A stretch of 64,000 nucleotides of DNA. It comes from Kribbella pittospori. Lineage in GTDB: Bacteria; Actinomycetota; Actinomycetes; Propionibacteriales; Kribbellaceae. Shown here one piece after another: positions 1 through 7,558 of this stretch. The DNA lies in assembly GCF_004331465.1 (NCBI RefSeq), contig NZ_SJKB01000011.1, positions 204,457 to 268,456 on the forward strand. Direction: 5' to 3'. A program made the position numbers and the translations under genes. The stretch's first letter is position 1, and the number at the start of each line of letters is the position of its first letter. The notes below the pieces were generated by a model. The model was not told where the DNA came from. It saw only the letters and a program-made list of their open reading frames with translations, and did no database searches.

Positions 1-589
1 GTGCGTGCTGCGGGTCCGCCGGGTTCAGCAGCGGTGCCAGGACGTTGAACGCCGTGGGCACTGCGAGCTCACGTCGTACCACCGCCACATGCCGCAAGGC
101 CGGATTGAACCGAGGCGCGAAGAGATAGGTCAGTCCGGCCTCTGCCGCTATCCGAGCGGCGTCCACCGCGGACAGGTCGAGCGTGACGCCCAGATGTTCG
201 ACCAGATCGGCCGAGCCGCCCGCCGACGAGGACGCCGCCCGGCCACCGTGCTTGACCACGGTCACACCGGTCGACGCCGCGACCACAGCGGCCATTGTGG
301 AGATGTTGACCACCCCGGTCCGGTCGCCACCGGTACCTACGATGTCCACGAAGGGTCCGCCGATCCGCACCGGCGTGGCGTGCGAGCGCAGTACCGTGGC
401 CAGCCCCGTGATCTCGGCGGCGGTCTCGCCCTTGGCCCGCAGTGCGATCAGGAAGCCGGAGATCTGCGCCGGCGACGCGTCGCCCAGCACCAACTGGTCA
501 ATCGCCCAGCCGGTGTCCGCCGCGGTCAGGTCGGAGCCGGCCAGGAGGGCGGAGATGAGTCCGGACCAGGTCCGGAGCGTTGTTGTCAT
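1..589 (-). CDS. trpD: Anthranilate phosphoribosyltransferase-like protein (partial, C-terminus off the window)
   Basis: About 196 N-terminal residues are present; the gene continues past the left edge. TrpD transfers the phosphoribosyl group of PRPP to anthranilate, the second step specific to tryptophan synthesis, in the cytoplasm. Visible family features are the helical N-terminal domain, the PRPP loop GTGGD (residues 85-89), NISTM just after it, and KHGGRAASS (113-121). The family normally has KHGNR, so the Asn that contacts anthranilate is replaced by Gly at 116, and the later FNVLGPLTNP motif reads FNVLAPLLNP. It could therefore be a divergent or second TrpD. The start ATG at 589 is preceded by GAGG about 8 bases upstream. 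A Trp-rich leader peptide and a terminator hairpin lie directly upstream, which supports a role in tryptophan synthesis and regulation by attenuation. Confidence 0.85.
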   Translation of the reverse strand, partial: MTTTLRTWSGLISALLAGSDLTAADTGWAIDQLVLGDASPAQISGFLIALRAKGETAAEITGLATVLRSHATPVRIGGPFVDIVGTGGDRTGVVNISTMAAVVAASTGVTVVKHGGRAASSSAGGSADLVEHLGVTLDLSAVDAARIAAEAGLTYLFAPRFNPALRHVAVVRRELAVPTAFNVLAPLLNPADPQHA

Positions 590-633
590 CGGCAATCCTC
601 AGGGGTGCTGGGCCGCCCACGAGGACATGACAA

Positions 634-657
634 CGGCCGCCTCGCAGGAGACGGCCG
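634..657 (-). terminator. Putative trp attenuator hairpin
   Basis: A 10-bp stem (one G-T wobble) closed by a 4-base loop lies between the leader peptide and trpD. It is read on the minus strand and is followed by TTGTC rather than a strong U tract, as is common in actinobacteria. Upstream, GGTGGG formed by the two leader Trp codons (694-699) can pair with CCCACC (657-662) just before this stem. A second small stem straddles the leader stop codon (678-694). These pairings could compete as antiterminator and pause structures. Folding was done by eye only. Confidence 0.6.
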
Positions 658-682
658 GTGGGTTACGCGCGGAAGCAGCCGT

Positions 683-721
683 CTAGTCGACGGCCCACCA
701 CATACCCGCGCGCAGGAACAT
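683..721 (-). CDS. trpL: Tryptophan leader peptide (12 aa, tandem Trp codons)
   Basis: The ATG at 721 opens a 12-codon frame, MFLRAGMWWAVD, ending in TAG at 683. Two consecutive Trp codons sit just before the stop, the usual design of a trp attenuator, in which ribosome stalling at Trp codons under tryptophan shortage favours an antiterminator. It lies 14 bases downstream of the SDR gene stop and about 94 bases upstream of trpD. No good ribosome-binding site precedes the first ATG, so leaderless translation or start at the internal ATG (directly before the Trp codons) is possible. Actinobacteria are known to use short Trp-rich leaders ahead of trp genes; the one here is read from sequence only. 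Confidence 0.7.
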   Translation of the reverse strand: MFLRAGMWWAVD

Positions 722-735
722 GCCAGTGACGATAG

Positions 736-1623
736 TCAAGCAGTCATCCGGAGCGCAATCTCCCAGAGCCGCGCAGCGTTGTCCGGGTCCAGCGCGTACG
801 GCGCGACACCACCGCCGAACCGCGGCGGAGCCTCCGAGACGACGACCGCCTCCTGACAGTCCTCGAAGTACCGCCCACCGACGCCCTGCAGCGTTGCGGC
901 CAGCACAGAGGTCGCGGCACCCTGCTCCACGGTCTTCCGGCGTTCAGCAGGCGTCTGTAGGCCGCCGGTGTGCTGCTGCAGACCGGTGGCGATCGCGCCC
1001 GGATGGACCGCGTTGGCAGAGATACCTTCACCGGACCAGCGCCGCGTCGCCTCCACTGCGAGCAGGGCAGTCGCCGTCTTGGACTCGCCGTACGCGCCGA
1101 TCGGTTGGTACGGCCGGAAGCGGTAGTCGAGGTCGTCGAACACCAGCGGTGCGAACAGATGCGCGTTCGAGCTCAGCGACACGATCCGCGCGCCGTCCGC
1201 GGCGGCCAGGGCACCGTGCAGTCCGACGGTGAGCGCGAAATGGCCGAGGAAATTGACCGCGAACTGCAGTTCGCGGCCTTCCGGCGTACGGGTCAGCGTG
1301 GGGACGGCCATGATGCCCGCGTTGTTGACGAGTATGTGCAACGGCCCTTCCCAGCCGGCCGCGAAGGCGCGGACCGAGTCGAGGTCGGCCAGGTCCAGTT
1401 GCGCGACCGAGCCGCCGATCGCCGCGGCGATCTCCTTGCCCTTGCTGACGTCCCGGACGCCGAGGACGACGTCGGCACCTGCAGCGCCGAGTGCCCGGGC
1501 GGTCTCGATGCCGAGACCGGAGGTGGCACCGGTGACGAGGGCGCGCCGGCCGGAGAGATCGACCCCGGCCAGTACGTCGGCCGCGGTGGAGTGAAATCCA
1601 AAAGCTGTCATGCCACCGACCAT
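736..1623 (-). CDS. Short-chain dehydrogenase/reductase (retinol dehydrogenase-like)
   Basis: Cytoplasmic NAD(P)-dependent oxidoreductase of the SDR superfamily, about 295 residues. The cofactor loop TGATSGLG lies near residue 33, NNAG near 97, and the catalytic YGESK (Tyr-x-x-x-Lys) near 180, with a Ser-rich strand (SLSSNAH) before it. Overall it resembles the WW-domain-oxidoreductase/retinol-dehydrogenase-like subgroup common in actinobacteria; the substrate cannot be inferred. Start choices are GTG 1626, ATG 1623 or ATG 1611; 1623 has an AGG about 5 bases upstream. It is divergent from the XRE regulator at 1713, a likely regulator-target pair. Its 3' end abuts the trp leader, so read-through into trpD is possible. 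Confidence 0.85.
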   Translation of the reverse strand: MVGGMTAFGFHSTAADVLAGVDLSGRRALVTGATSGLGIETARALGAAGADVVLGVRDVSKGKEIAAAIGGSVAQLDLADLDSVRAFAAGWEGPLHILVNNAGIMAVPTLTRTPEGRELQFAVNFLGHFALTVGLHGALAAADGARIVSLSSNAHLFAPLVFDDLDYRFRPYQPIGAYGESKTATALLAVEATRRWSGEGISANAVHPGAIATGLQQHTGGLQTPAERRKTVEQGAATSVLAATLQGVGGRYFEDCQEAVVVSEAPPRFGGGVAPYALDPDNAARLWEIALRMTA

Positions 1624-1712
1624 CACGCCTGCGCTGCAACGGATGAAGACCCCACCGACACTGGTAGTGGCAGGGACAGGATGAGCCCGCGAGCCACACG
1701 TACGCTGGCCAG

Positions 1713-2519
1713 GTGAGCAATCTCGGCGAGTTCCTCAAGGTACGCCGGGAAGGGCTGCGACCCGATGAGGTCGGACTGCCCGCCGGAAGCCGGCGCCGCG
1801 TGCCAGGTCTGCGGCGCGAGGAGGTCGCGTTGCTCGGCGGCATCAGCGTGGAGTACTACCTCCGCCTGGAGCAGGGCCGCGATCGGCATCCGTCGGACCA
1901 GGTGCTGGACAGCCTCGCGCGGGCGCTGCGACTCGACGAGGACGCGGAGCGCTACCTGAAGGAGCTCGCGCGTCCGGCCAAGCCGCGGAGACGGCGGGCA
2001 GCGCGACCTGAGCCGGTCAGTGCGGGCGTGCAGAGCCTGATCGACAGCTGGCCGACGACGCCCGCGCTGGTCCACGGCCGCTACCTGACCACGCTCGCGT
2101 CCAACCCCATTGCCGTTGCCCTGAGCCCCTTTTTCGCACCGGGTGTGAACACGCTGAGGGCCGCGTTCCTGGAGCCCGAGATGCGGGAGTTCTACCTCGA
2201 CTGGGACGAGATGACCGCGAAGGCGGTCGCCTATCTGCGGTCGGTGATCGCGCCGGACCTGGACGATCCAGGGCTGCTGGAACTGGTCGGGGAGCTGTCC
2301 GTCCGCAGCGACCGGTTCCGCACGCTCTGGGCCAAGCAGGACGTGAAGCAGAAGACGAGCGGTCTGACCCGTCTCGCCCATCCACAGGTCGGTGAGCTCG
2401 AACTGCACTACGAGAAGCTCGCGCTGCCCGGTACGCCGGGGCACATGCTCGTCACGTACCACGCCGAGCCCGGCAGCCCGTCGTACGAGAAGCTCACGCT
2501 GTTGTCGGCGCTGGGTTAG
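1713..2519 (+). CDS. XRE-type regulator with MmyB-like C-terminal domain
   Basis: 268-residue cytoplasmic DNA-binding regulator. Residues about 5-75 form a Cro/C1-type helix-turn-helix (LRREEVALLGGISVEYYLRL) with a conserved acidic/arginine pattern. The remaining 190 residues match the MmyB-like ligand-binding domain, often associated with fatty-acid-like ligands. In actinobacteria such proteins usually sit divergent to an SDR gene and control it; here the SDR starts 90 bases away on the other strand, so that gene is the likely target. The GTG start at 1713 fits the HTH start. The stop codon overlaps the 3' end of the convergent GH16-like gene by four bases. Confidence 0.88.
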   Translation: MSNLGEFLKVRREGLRPDEVGLPAGSRRRVPGLRREEVALLGGISVEYYLRLEQGRDRHPSDQVLDSLARALRLDEDAERYLKELARPAKPRRRRAARPEPVSAGVQSLIDSWPTTPALVHGRYLTTLASNPIAVALSPFFAPGVNTLRAAFLEPEMREFYLDWDEMTAKAVAYLRSVIAPDLDDPGLLELVGELSVRSDRFRTLWAKQDVKQKTSGLTRLAHPQVGELELHYEKLALPGTPGHMLVTYHAEPGSPSYEKLTLLSALG

Positions 2520-3310
2520 GCGACGAGCTCCTGGGCGACGTTCCAGCCGCGGATGTGGTCGATGGTGAAGGTGGGAACCAAGGTGTCGTCGTCACCGATG
2601 CTGCGGTCGGGGAAGTCGAAGACGGCGAGCATGAGTTGCATCGGGTACGACGGAGCGCCCGCGCAGGTGCGGATCGGGGCGTCATCCACGTAGAAGTCGG
2701 CCTGGCCGGCGGTCCACTCGACGGCGTACGTGTGGAAGTCGCGCAGGTCGATCGGGAGCGGGACCGCCTCAAAGTCCTGCGGTACCGACGGGTCGCGGAT
2801 GGTCTTCAGGCCCATGCCGACCGCGGTGGTTTCGCCGGGGACGACCGCATCGCCGAACACCTCCATCACGCAGATCTCCCCGCAGCGCTCCGGACTGTCC
2901 TCCAGCCCGACCATCCACAGCGACACCATCGAGCGCGCACTGATGTCGGCCCGTGCCCGGAGTTCGACGTACCCGCCGTTGGGTGTCCAGCCCCAGAACG
3001 GCGGTTGCTCCTCCTGGACGACCAGACCCTCGCGGTACGGCTGCTGCCCGACGGTGCTCCCCACCGGACCGGAGTAGTTGCCGGACTGGATCCCCGACAC
3101 CCGCAGATCCGGCTTGTGGTCCCCCGGACACCAGAGTCCCTGGTCCGACGGGATGCTGAGGGTCAGACCGGAGTCACCCACGGTGTACGCCGCTGCCGAC
3201 GCCGCGCGGGAGCTCCAGTGCGGCAGGTAGTACGGCGACCACACCGACTCATCCAGTGCGGCAGCGTCGAAGCGGTCCTCGAAGACCAGATCACCACGGG
3301 TCGTGGGCAT
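2516..3310 (-). CDS. Glycoside hydrolase family 16-like protein
   Basis: 264 residues with a GH16/concanavalin-like beta-jelly-roll layout: an N-terminal FEDRFD segment, GGYVELRAR (about 112-120), a catalytic-site segment around 143-154, and a late segment HTYAVEWTAGQADFYVDD typical of GH16 glucanases. GH16 enzymes use two Glu residues spaced as E-x-D-x-(x)-E. Here Glu145 and Glu150 are kept but the middle Asp is Cys147 (GEICVME), so activity may be altered or lost. There is no signal peptide, which is unusual for a polysaccharide hydrolase and suggests cytoplasmic action or non-classical release. It is convergent with the XRE gene and divergent from the sigma factor at 3397. Confidence 0.75.
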   Translation of the reverse strand: MPTTRGDLVFEDRFDAAALDESVWSPYYLPHWSSRAASAAAYTVGDSGLTLSIPSDQGLWCPGDHKPDLRVSGIQSGNYSGPVGSTVGQQPYREGLVVQEEQPPFWGWTPNGGYVELRARADISARSMVSLWMVGLEDSPERCGEICVMEVFGDAVVPGETTAVGMGLKTIRDPSVPQDFEAVPLPIDLRDFHTYAVEWTAGQADFYVDDAPIRTCAGAPSYPMQLMLAVFDFPDRSIGDDDTLVPTFTIDHIRGWNVAQELVA

Positions 3311-3338
3311 GCCCCCATGATGGGTCCTCGGACCGTCT

Positions 3339-3365
3339 TGTCACATCATGGTGGCCCGATCCGTC
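3339..3365 (+). promoter_or_regulatory. ECF41-type promoter upstream of sigma factor gene
   Basis: TGTCACA (3339-3345), exactly 16 bases, then CGTC (3362-3365). This is the -35/-10 pattern described for ECF41 sigma factors and lies 32 bases before the GTG start at 3397, so autoregulation is likely. The same pattern occurs upstream of the second ECF41-like gene at 43.6 kb. Confidence 0.65.
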
Positions 3366-3396
3366 AGATGAGGTGGACCGGGATGAGGGAGGCCCT

Positions 3397-4287
3397 GTGA
3401 ACGACACCGACCAGCTGGCGCGGCAGTTCGAGCAGCACCGGGGACAGCTGCGAGCTGTCGCGTACCGGATGCTCGGTTCGCTCACGGAGGCCGAGGACGC
3501 CGTGCAGGAAGCGTGGCTGCGGCTGAACCGGTCGGACGTGAGTGAAGTGGGCAATCTGGCCGGGTGGCTGACCACAGTGGTGTCGCGGGTCTGCCTGGAC
3601 ATGCTGCGCAGCCGCAAGTCGCGGCGGGAGGACTCGCTGGACACGTTCGTGCCGGACCCGATCTCGATCCGTCAGGACAACGGTCCGAGCCCGGAGGACC
3701 AGGCCGTCCAGGCTGACGCGGTCGGTCTGGCGATGCTCGTGGTCCTGGAGACGCTGGCGCCGGCGGAGCGGCTGGCCTTCGTCCTGCACGACATGTTCGG
3801 GGTGAGCTTCGACGAGATCGCGCAGATCGTGGACAAGTCGCCGGCCGCGACGCGGCAGTTGGCCAGCCGGGCACGGCGCCGGGTCCAAGGCGCGCCGGCC
3901 GGCGACGGCGATCCGGGGCGTCAGCGGGAGATCGTCGACGCGTTCCTGGCCGCGTCGCGCGGTGGCGACTTCGAGGCCCTGCTCGAGCTGCTCGACCCGG
4001 ACGTCGTACTGCGGGCCGACGCGGGCGCAGCGTCGGCGGAGTACGCCGGACCGGCGGTCTCGAAGCTGGTCCGCGGTGCACGCGCGGTGGTCGAGCAGGC
4101 GCTGCTGTTCACCCGAATGGCGCCTCACACCGAGCACGCCCTGATCAACGGGATGCCGGGGACCGTCACGGTCCTCAACGGCCGGGTGATGGGCGTCATG
4201 GACATCGTTGTCGCGAACGGCAAGATCACCGAGATCAACATCCTCGCCGACCTCGACCGGACGCAGCAGCTCAAGCTGTCGGCCTGA
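3397..4287 (+). CDS. ECF RNA polymerase sigma factor with SnoaL-like C-terminal domain (SigJ/ECF41-like)
   Basis: 296 residues. The sigma-2 region (about 5-75) contains YRMLGSLTEAEDAVQEAWLR; sigma-4 (about 110-165) contains LAPAERLAFVLHDMFGVSFDEIA and PAATRQLASRARRR. A SnoaL-like domain fills residues about 175-296 and in this group modulates sigma activity without a separate anti-sigma factor. The WLPEPL linker and DGGG motif typical of ECF41 are not evident (the loop reads RADAGAA), so it is closer to SigJ-like relatives. GTG 3397 is chosen because it is preceded by GAGGGAGG and fits family starts; the frame is open further upstream. An ECF41-type promoter precedes it. Its 3' end overlaps the convergent phosphotransferase gene by 17 bases. 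Confidence 0.85.
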   Translation: MNDTDQLARQFEQHRGQLRAVAYRMLGSLTEAEDAVQEAWLRLNRSDVSEVGNLAGWLTTVVSRVCLDMLRSRKSRREDSLDTFVPDPISIRQDNGPSPEDQAVQADAVGLAMLVVLETLAPAERLAFVLHDMFGVSFDEIAQIVDKSPAATRQLASRARRRVQGAPAGDGDPGRQREIVDAFLAASRGGDFEALLELLDPDVVLRADAGAASAEYAGPAVSKLVRGARAVVEQALLFTRMAPHTEHALINGMPGTVTVLNGRVMGVMDIVVANGKITEINILADLDRTQQLKLSA

Positions 4288-5029
4288 CCAGGGACAACAC
4301 GCGCTCCGCCTGGGCCTCCGCCGTACCGGGAGAGTTCCGGGCGGCGCTCGGCCCGCCGGGTCCGATGAGCGTCAGCCAGAACGCGGCCCACAGCGAGCGG
4401 GCGGCACGGAAGCGCTCCGGATCGACGGGAAAGCCTGACACCAACGCACTCCAGTCCGTGTCACGGCCCGACAGATGCTCGACGAGGTTGGCGAGCTCGA
4501 GCGTGAGGTCGCCGCGCCCGGCGTCCTCGAAGTCTACGATCCGGATCCGGGTTCCGTCCCAGAGGTAGTTCGCCAGGTTCGGATCGCCGTGGCCGACCAC
4601 CGGATCGTGAACTGCGGTCAGTACCTCGATCGCGGTCTCGAGCCAGTCGGCGGCCGCCGTGGCCGCGTCCGCGATCACGCCGTCGCCTGCGCGCAGTACG
4701 GCGAGCGAGTGCGAGGTCCGGTCGATCACGGCCGGGACGCCGACGGACGGGAGGCCGCCAGGATCGATCGACCACAGCGCCCCGAGCGCCTCGCCAAGTG
4801 CCTCGAGCTGCTCAGGCGTGAGCGAGCCGCCGAGCGGCCGACCTGGGACGACCGACATCGAAACCCACGGCTGTGAGTCGGTCCCGCGCGCCAGCGGAGC
4901 CGGCACGAGGTCCGGGGCCTGGCGCGACAGCAAGGTGAGAGCGGCCCACTCACGACCGGGTTCGTCGCGGGACCAGGACGTGTAGTGCTTGGTGAGGACC
5001 GAGTCGTCGGCCTCGACTGTGTGTGTCAT
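4271..5029 (-). CDS. Aminoglycoside phosphotransferase (APH)-family kinase
   Basis: 252-residue soluble small-molecule kinase. The Brenner motif HGDPNLAN (His147, Asp149, Asn154) and the metal-binding DFED (Asp166) are intact, so it should be active. The N-lobe is short, and the ATP-binding lobe segment reads WVSMSVVPGRPLGG. APH-fold kinases phosphorylate aminoglycosides, choline, homoserine, sugars or other metabolites; nothing here identifies the substrate. Start ATG 5029 agrees with the beginning of the conserved region; the frame stays open upstream but would run into the intergenic promoter region. It is divergent from the FAD oxidase at 5115. Confidence 0.8.
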   Translation of the reverse strand: MTHTVEADDSVLTKHYTSWSRDEPGREWAALTLLSRQAPDLVPAPLARGTDSQPWVSMSVVPGRPLGGSLTPEQLEALGEALGALWSIDPGGLPSVGVPAVIDRTSHSLAVLRAGDGVIADAATAAADWLETAIEVLTAVHDPVVGHGDPNLANYLWDGTRIRIVDFEDAGRGDLTLELANLVEHLSGRDTDWSALVSGFPVDPERFRAARSLWAAFWLTLIGPGGPSAARNSPGTAEAQAERVLSLVRPTA

Positions 5030-5049
5030 CGAAACAAGTTTGCTGGGGG

Positions 5050-5076
5050 TGTCGAATCCGGGACCGGTCCTTCGAC
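5050..5076 (+). promoter_or_regulatory. ECF42-type promoter upstream of FAD oxidase
   Basis: TGTCGA (5050-5055), 17 bases, CGAC (5073-5076). This is identical in motif and spacing to the two promoters flanking the ECF42 module at 11.1 kb. It lies 38 bases before the ATG of the oxidase at 5115. By-eye scanning of TGTCGA and TCGACA sites found only these three matches in the window. Confidence 0.6.
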
Positions 5077-5114
5077 GTGTCTGTAGAAGCTGATACGGCG
5101 AGGGAGTGGTTCGG

Positions 5115-6389
5115 ATGTCGACGCAGGCGCTGGTGCCGGTTGCGAGTGATGTGGTGGCAGGGCTGCTGGGGGCCGGGTTCAACGGCGCCATCCGGCTGCC
5201 AGGCGAGGCGGAGTACGACGTACAGCGGAAGTCTGTCGTCCCGACCGTGGACTCGCGGCCGCTGGTGGTCGCCGAGGCCTACAGCCGAACCGACGTACAG
5301 GCGGCCGTGTGGACGGCGCGCGAGTACGGCGTACCCATCGCCGTGCAGGCCACCGGTCACGGGACGCGCGTACCCGCCGACGGCGGGATCCTCCTGAAGA
5401 CGACGCAGATGACGACGGTCCTGGTCGACCCGGAGCGCCGGGTCGCCAAGGTTGCGCCGGGTGCGCGCTGGGGTGCGGTGCTGGACGCCGCCGGTCAGTT
5501 CGGGCTCGCACCGCTGTCCGGATCGCACCGCGACGTCGGCGTCACCGGCTACACGCTGGGCGGCGGGGTCGGTTGGCTGGCGCGCAAGTACGGCTTCGCG
5601 GCCGACAGCGTGATCCGCGCCGAGATCGTCACCGCGGACGGACGGTTCGTCACCGCCAGCGCCGAGCACCACCCCGACCTGTTCTGGGCGATCCGCGGCG
5701 GCACCGGCAACTTCGGCATCGTCACCTCGCTGGAGTTCCGGCTGTACCCGGTCCGCCAGGTCCACGCCGGCATCGTGTACTACGGCATCGACCGCGCGGC
5801 CGCCATCCTGCGCCGGTACCGCGACTGGACCGCCACCATCCCCAACGAACTGAGCACCGCCGTCGTCCTGACCCGCGTACCCGGCACCGAGCAGCGCGCC
5901 GTCGCGATCAAGGTGATGTACGCCGGTGACGCCGAACTGGCCGACCACCTGCTGAAGCCGCTGTTCGAGGTCGCCGGACCGCGACTGGCCGGCGAGCTAC
6001 GCACCCTGGAGTACGGCGAGGCCGCGATGGGCGGTACGCCGGCCAAGCACCTGGACTTCCTGGACACGTTGACCGACGACGTGATCGAGGCGGTCACCGG
6101 CTTCGAGGACGAGGAAGCGCCGACCGTCGAGATCCGGCACTGGGGTGGCGCGATGGCTCACCCGGGTCCCGGCGCCGGACCGGTCGGTCACCGCGGAGCG
6201 TCGTACTCGCTGATCATCGATCGGGAGGTCCTGATCCCGACATCAGGCCGTACCTTCGTGAACTTCCTGGGCGACCCGGCCCGCGCGGACACGGCGTACG
6301 CGCCGGACGACCTGCGCCGGCTGCGCGAGGTCAAGCGGGCCTACGACCCGGCGAACTTCTTCCACCTGAACGCGAACATCCGGCCCTGA
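5115..6389 (+). CDS. FAD-binding oxidoreductase, PCMH/BBE type
   Basis: About 424 residues. The PCMH-type FAD domain occupies about 40-215, with His82 in QATGHGTRVPADGG as the probable covalent FAD attachment residue and GYTLGGGVGWLARKYG further on. There is no Cys at the second attachment site, so flavin linkage is probably single. The C-terminus carries the typical BBE motif YDPANFFHLNANI. Such enzymes oxidise sugars, alkaloids or other alcohols with oxygen. It has no signal peptide. ATG 5115 is preceded by GGGAG at suitable distance; GTG 5106 is an alternative. The upstream ECF42-like promoter suggests inclusion in that sigma factor's regulon. Confidence 0.88.
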   Translation: MSTQALVPVASDVVAGLLGAGFNGAIRLPGEAEYDVQRKSVVPTVDSRPLVVAEAYSRTDVQAAVWTAREYGVPIAVQATGHGTRVPADGGILLKTTQMTTVLVDPERRVAKVAPGARWGAVLDAAGQFGLAPLSGSHRDVGVTGYTLGGGVGWLARKYGFAADSVIRAEIVTADGRFVTASAEHHPDLFWAIRGGTGNFGIVTSLEFRLYPVRQVHAGIVYYGIDRAAAILRRYRDWTATIPNELSTAVVLTRVPGTEQRAVAIKVMYAGDAELADHLLKPLFEVAGPRLAGELRTLEYGEAAMGGTPAKHLDFLDTLTDDVIEAVTGFEDEEAPTVEIRHWGGAMAHPGPGAGPVGHRGASYSLIIDREVLIPTSGRTFVNFLGDPARADTAYAPDDLRRLREVKRAYDPANFFHLNANIRP

Positions 6390-6392
6390 AAC

Positions 6393-6431
6393 AGCGAACC
6401 GGTCCCCGGGAGGGCTGGGGACCGGTTCGCT
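6393..6431. terminator. Bidirectional hairpin terminator
   Basis: Perfect 15-bp inverted repeat (arms 6393-6407 and 6417-6431) with a 9-base loop between the convergent ends of the FAD oxidase and the SH3-domain protein. There is no U tract on either side, as is usual for actinobacterial terminators. Confidence 0.8.
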
Positions 6432-6445
6432 CGAGACCGCTCGGG

Positions 6446-7396
6446 TCAGACTGTGCCCGAGTTGCCGTACACGCTCACGTGCACGTGGTCGTAGTGGTTC
6501 GCGGTGGTGCTGCCGCGATCCTCCATCGCGCGCCAGCCTTCGCTGCTGCGCTGGACCGTCCAGATGTGCTGCGACCAGATCAGCTGGCTGATGCCGAGCT
6601 TCTTGTAGTTCGCGTGCAGCCAGTCGGCGACCTCCTGGCCCTCCGACCCGCTGACCATGATGTCGAGCGCACGGCCACTGGAGTGCTCCGAACCGCTGTC
6701 GCCGGACCGCAGACCGCCGTACGACGAGATGTCCGGGAACTTGGCGCAGATCGCCCGGTGGACGCGGATCGCGTCCTGGGTCAGCCCGTCCTCGACCGAC
6801 GAACCCGACTTGCAGGCGGCCTGGGAGATGGCACCCGCCGTGCTCGCCACCGGCTTCGTGGCGGACAGGTACTGCGCCTTGACCCAGCGGGACTTGCCGT
6901 CGCTGACGACCTCGGCCCAGATGCCGTCGACCTTGCCGGACACCGAGACCTTCGTGCCCTTCGGCAGCACGTCCAGCAGGACGCCGGTCAGCGGGAGCGA
7001 CCAGAGGTTCACGTCGGTGGTGGTGTACTTCGAGCCGGTCACCTTCGGCGGCTCGGCGGTGCGGGTCTTCGTCGGCGACGGCTTGGGGATCGGCGCCTGC
7101 TTCTTCAGGTGCTTCGCCGTCGGGGCCGCCTTCGGCTTCGGAGCCGGAGTCGACGGGGTGACGTTCAGCGGGGGACGGAGAGCGTCCCGGCTGATGTCCG
7201 CGTCGCGCGCCAGCTGCAGGGACGAGCTGGCGATCGAGGTGTTCAGGTGGACTTGCTGACCAGGGAGCGCGGCCGCCGAACCGGTAGCCACCAGGGCCAC
7301 TGCTGCGCCGGGAATCGCCACCTTCACGATGCCGGGCCGGATCACCTTCGGGCGCGGTTGGCGGTGCCGCGCCTGTCTATGCCGTCCTGCAGACAC
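6446..7396 (-). CDS. Secreted SH3-domain protein with ARB-07466-like (M15-type) C-terminal domain
   Basis: About 316 residues. After a short basic N-terminus comes a single hydrophobic segment (VKVAIPGAAVALVATGSAAA), a probable signal or anchor, then a Pro/Lys-rich linker. A bacterial SH3 domain (VNLWSLPLTG to RWVKAQYLS) follows. The C-terminal domain of about 110 residues has the SGRALDIMV and HYDHVHVSV motifs, resembling the ARB-07466/VanY-like metal-binding fold. This suggests cell-wall binding and possibly peptidoglycan hydrolysis outside the cell. GTG 7396 is preferred because it begins just before the basic region; TTG about 7420 and a GTG at 7510 are alternatives. Upstream ribosome-binding signals are weak. 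Confidence 0.78.
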   Translation of the reverse strand: MSAGRHRQARHRQPRPKVIRPGIVKVAIPGAAVALVATGSAAALPGQQVHLNTSIASSSLQLARDADISRDALRPPLNVTPSTPAPKPKAAPTAKHLKKQAPIPKPSPTKTRTAEPPKVTGSKYTTTDVNLWSLPLTGVLLDVLPKGTKVSVSGKVDGIWAEVVSDGKSRWVKAQYLSATKPVASTAGAISQAACKSGSSVEDGLTQDAIRVHRAICAKFPDISSYGGLRSGDSGSEHSSGRALDIMVSGSEGQEVADWLHANYKKLGISQLIWSQHIWTVQRSSEGWRAMEDRGSTTANHYDHVHVSVYGNSGTV

Positions 7397-7558
7397 TTCT
7401 GGAACCCAATCTGCCGAGACCAAAACGTTATCGACCGGAGGAGTCAAGCACAGATCCCTGCAGGGTTCGCAATCGACCCACAGTTTTAACGCATTACGAA
7501 CATCCGCCACGGGCGCTGAGCGTGATCTGCCCGCTATCCGGATGTGATCGTGCTGAGA

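Noticed and set aside
5..1232. Long plus-strand frames over the trpD and SDR region
   Set aside because: They lack family features and are Arg/Pro/Gly-rich mirror frames of the minus-strand genes, a normal effect of high G+C.
6393..6431. Operator between convergent genes
   Set aside because: Lies between two 3' ends, so a terminator is the simpler explanation.
7397..7558. c-di-AMP riboswitch upstream of the secreted SH3 protein
   Set aside because: Some actinobacterial wall-hydrolase genes have one, but none of its conserved blocks is visible here.
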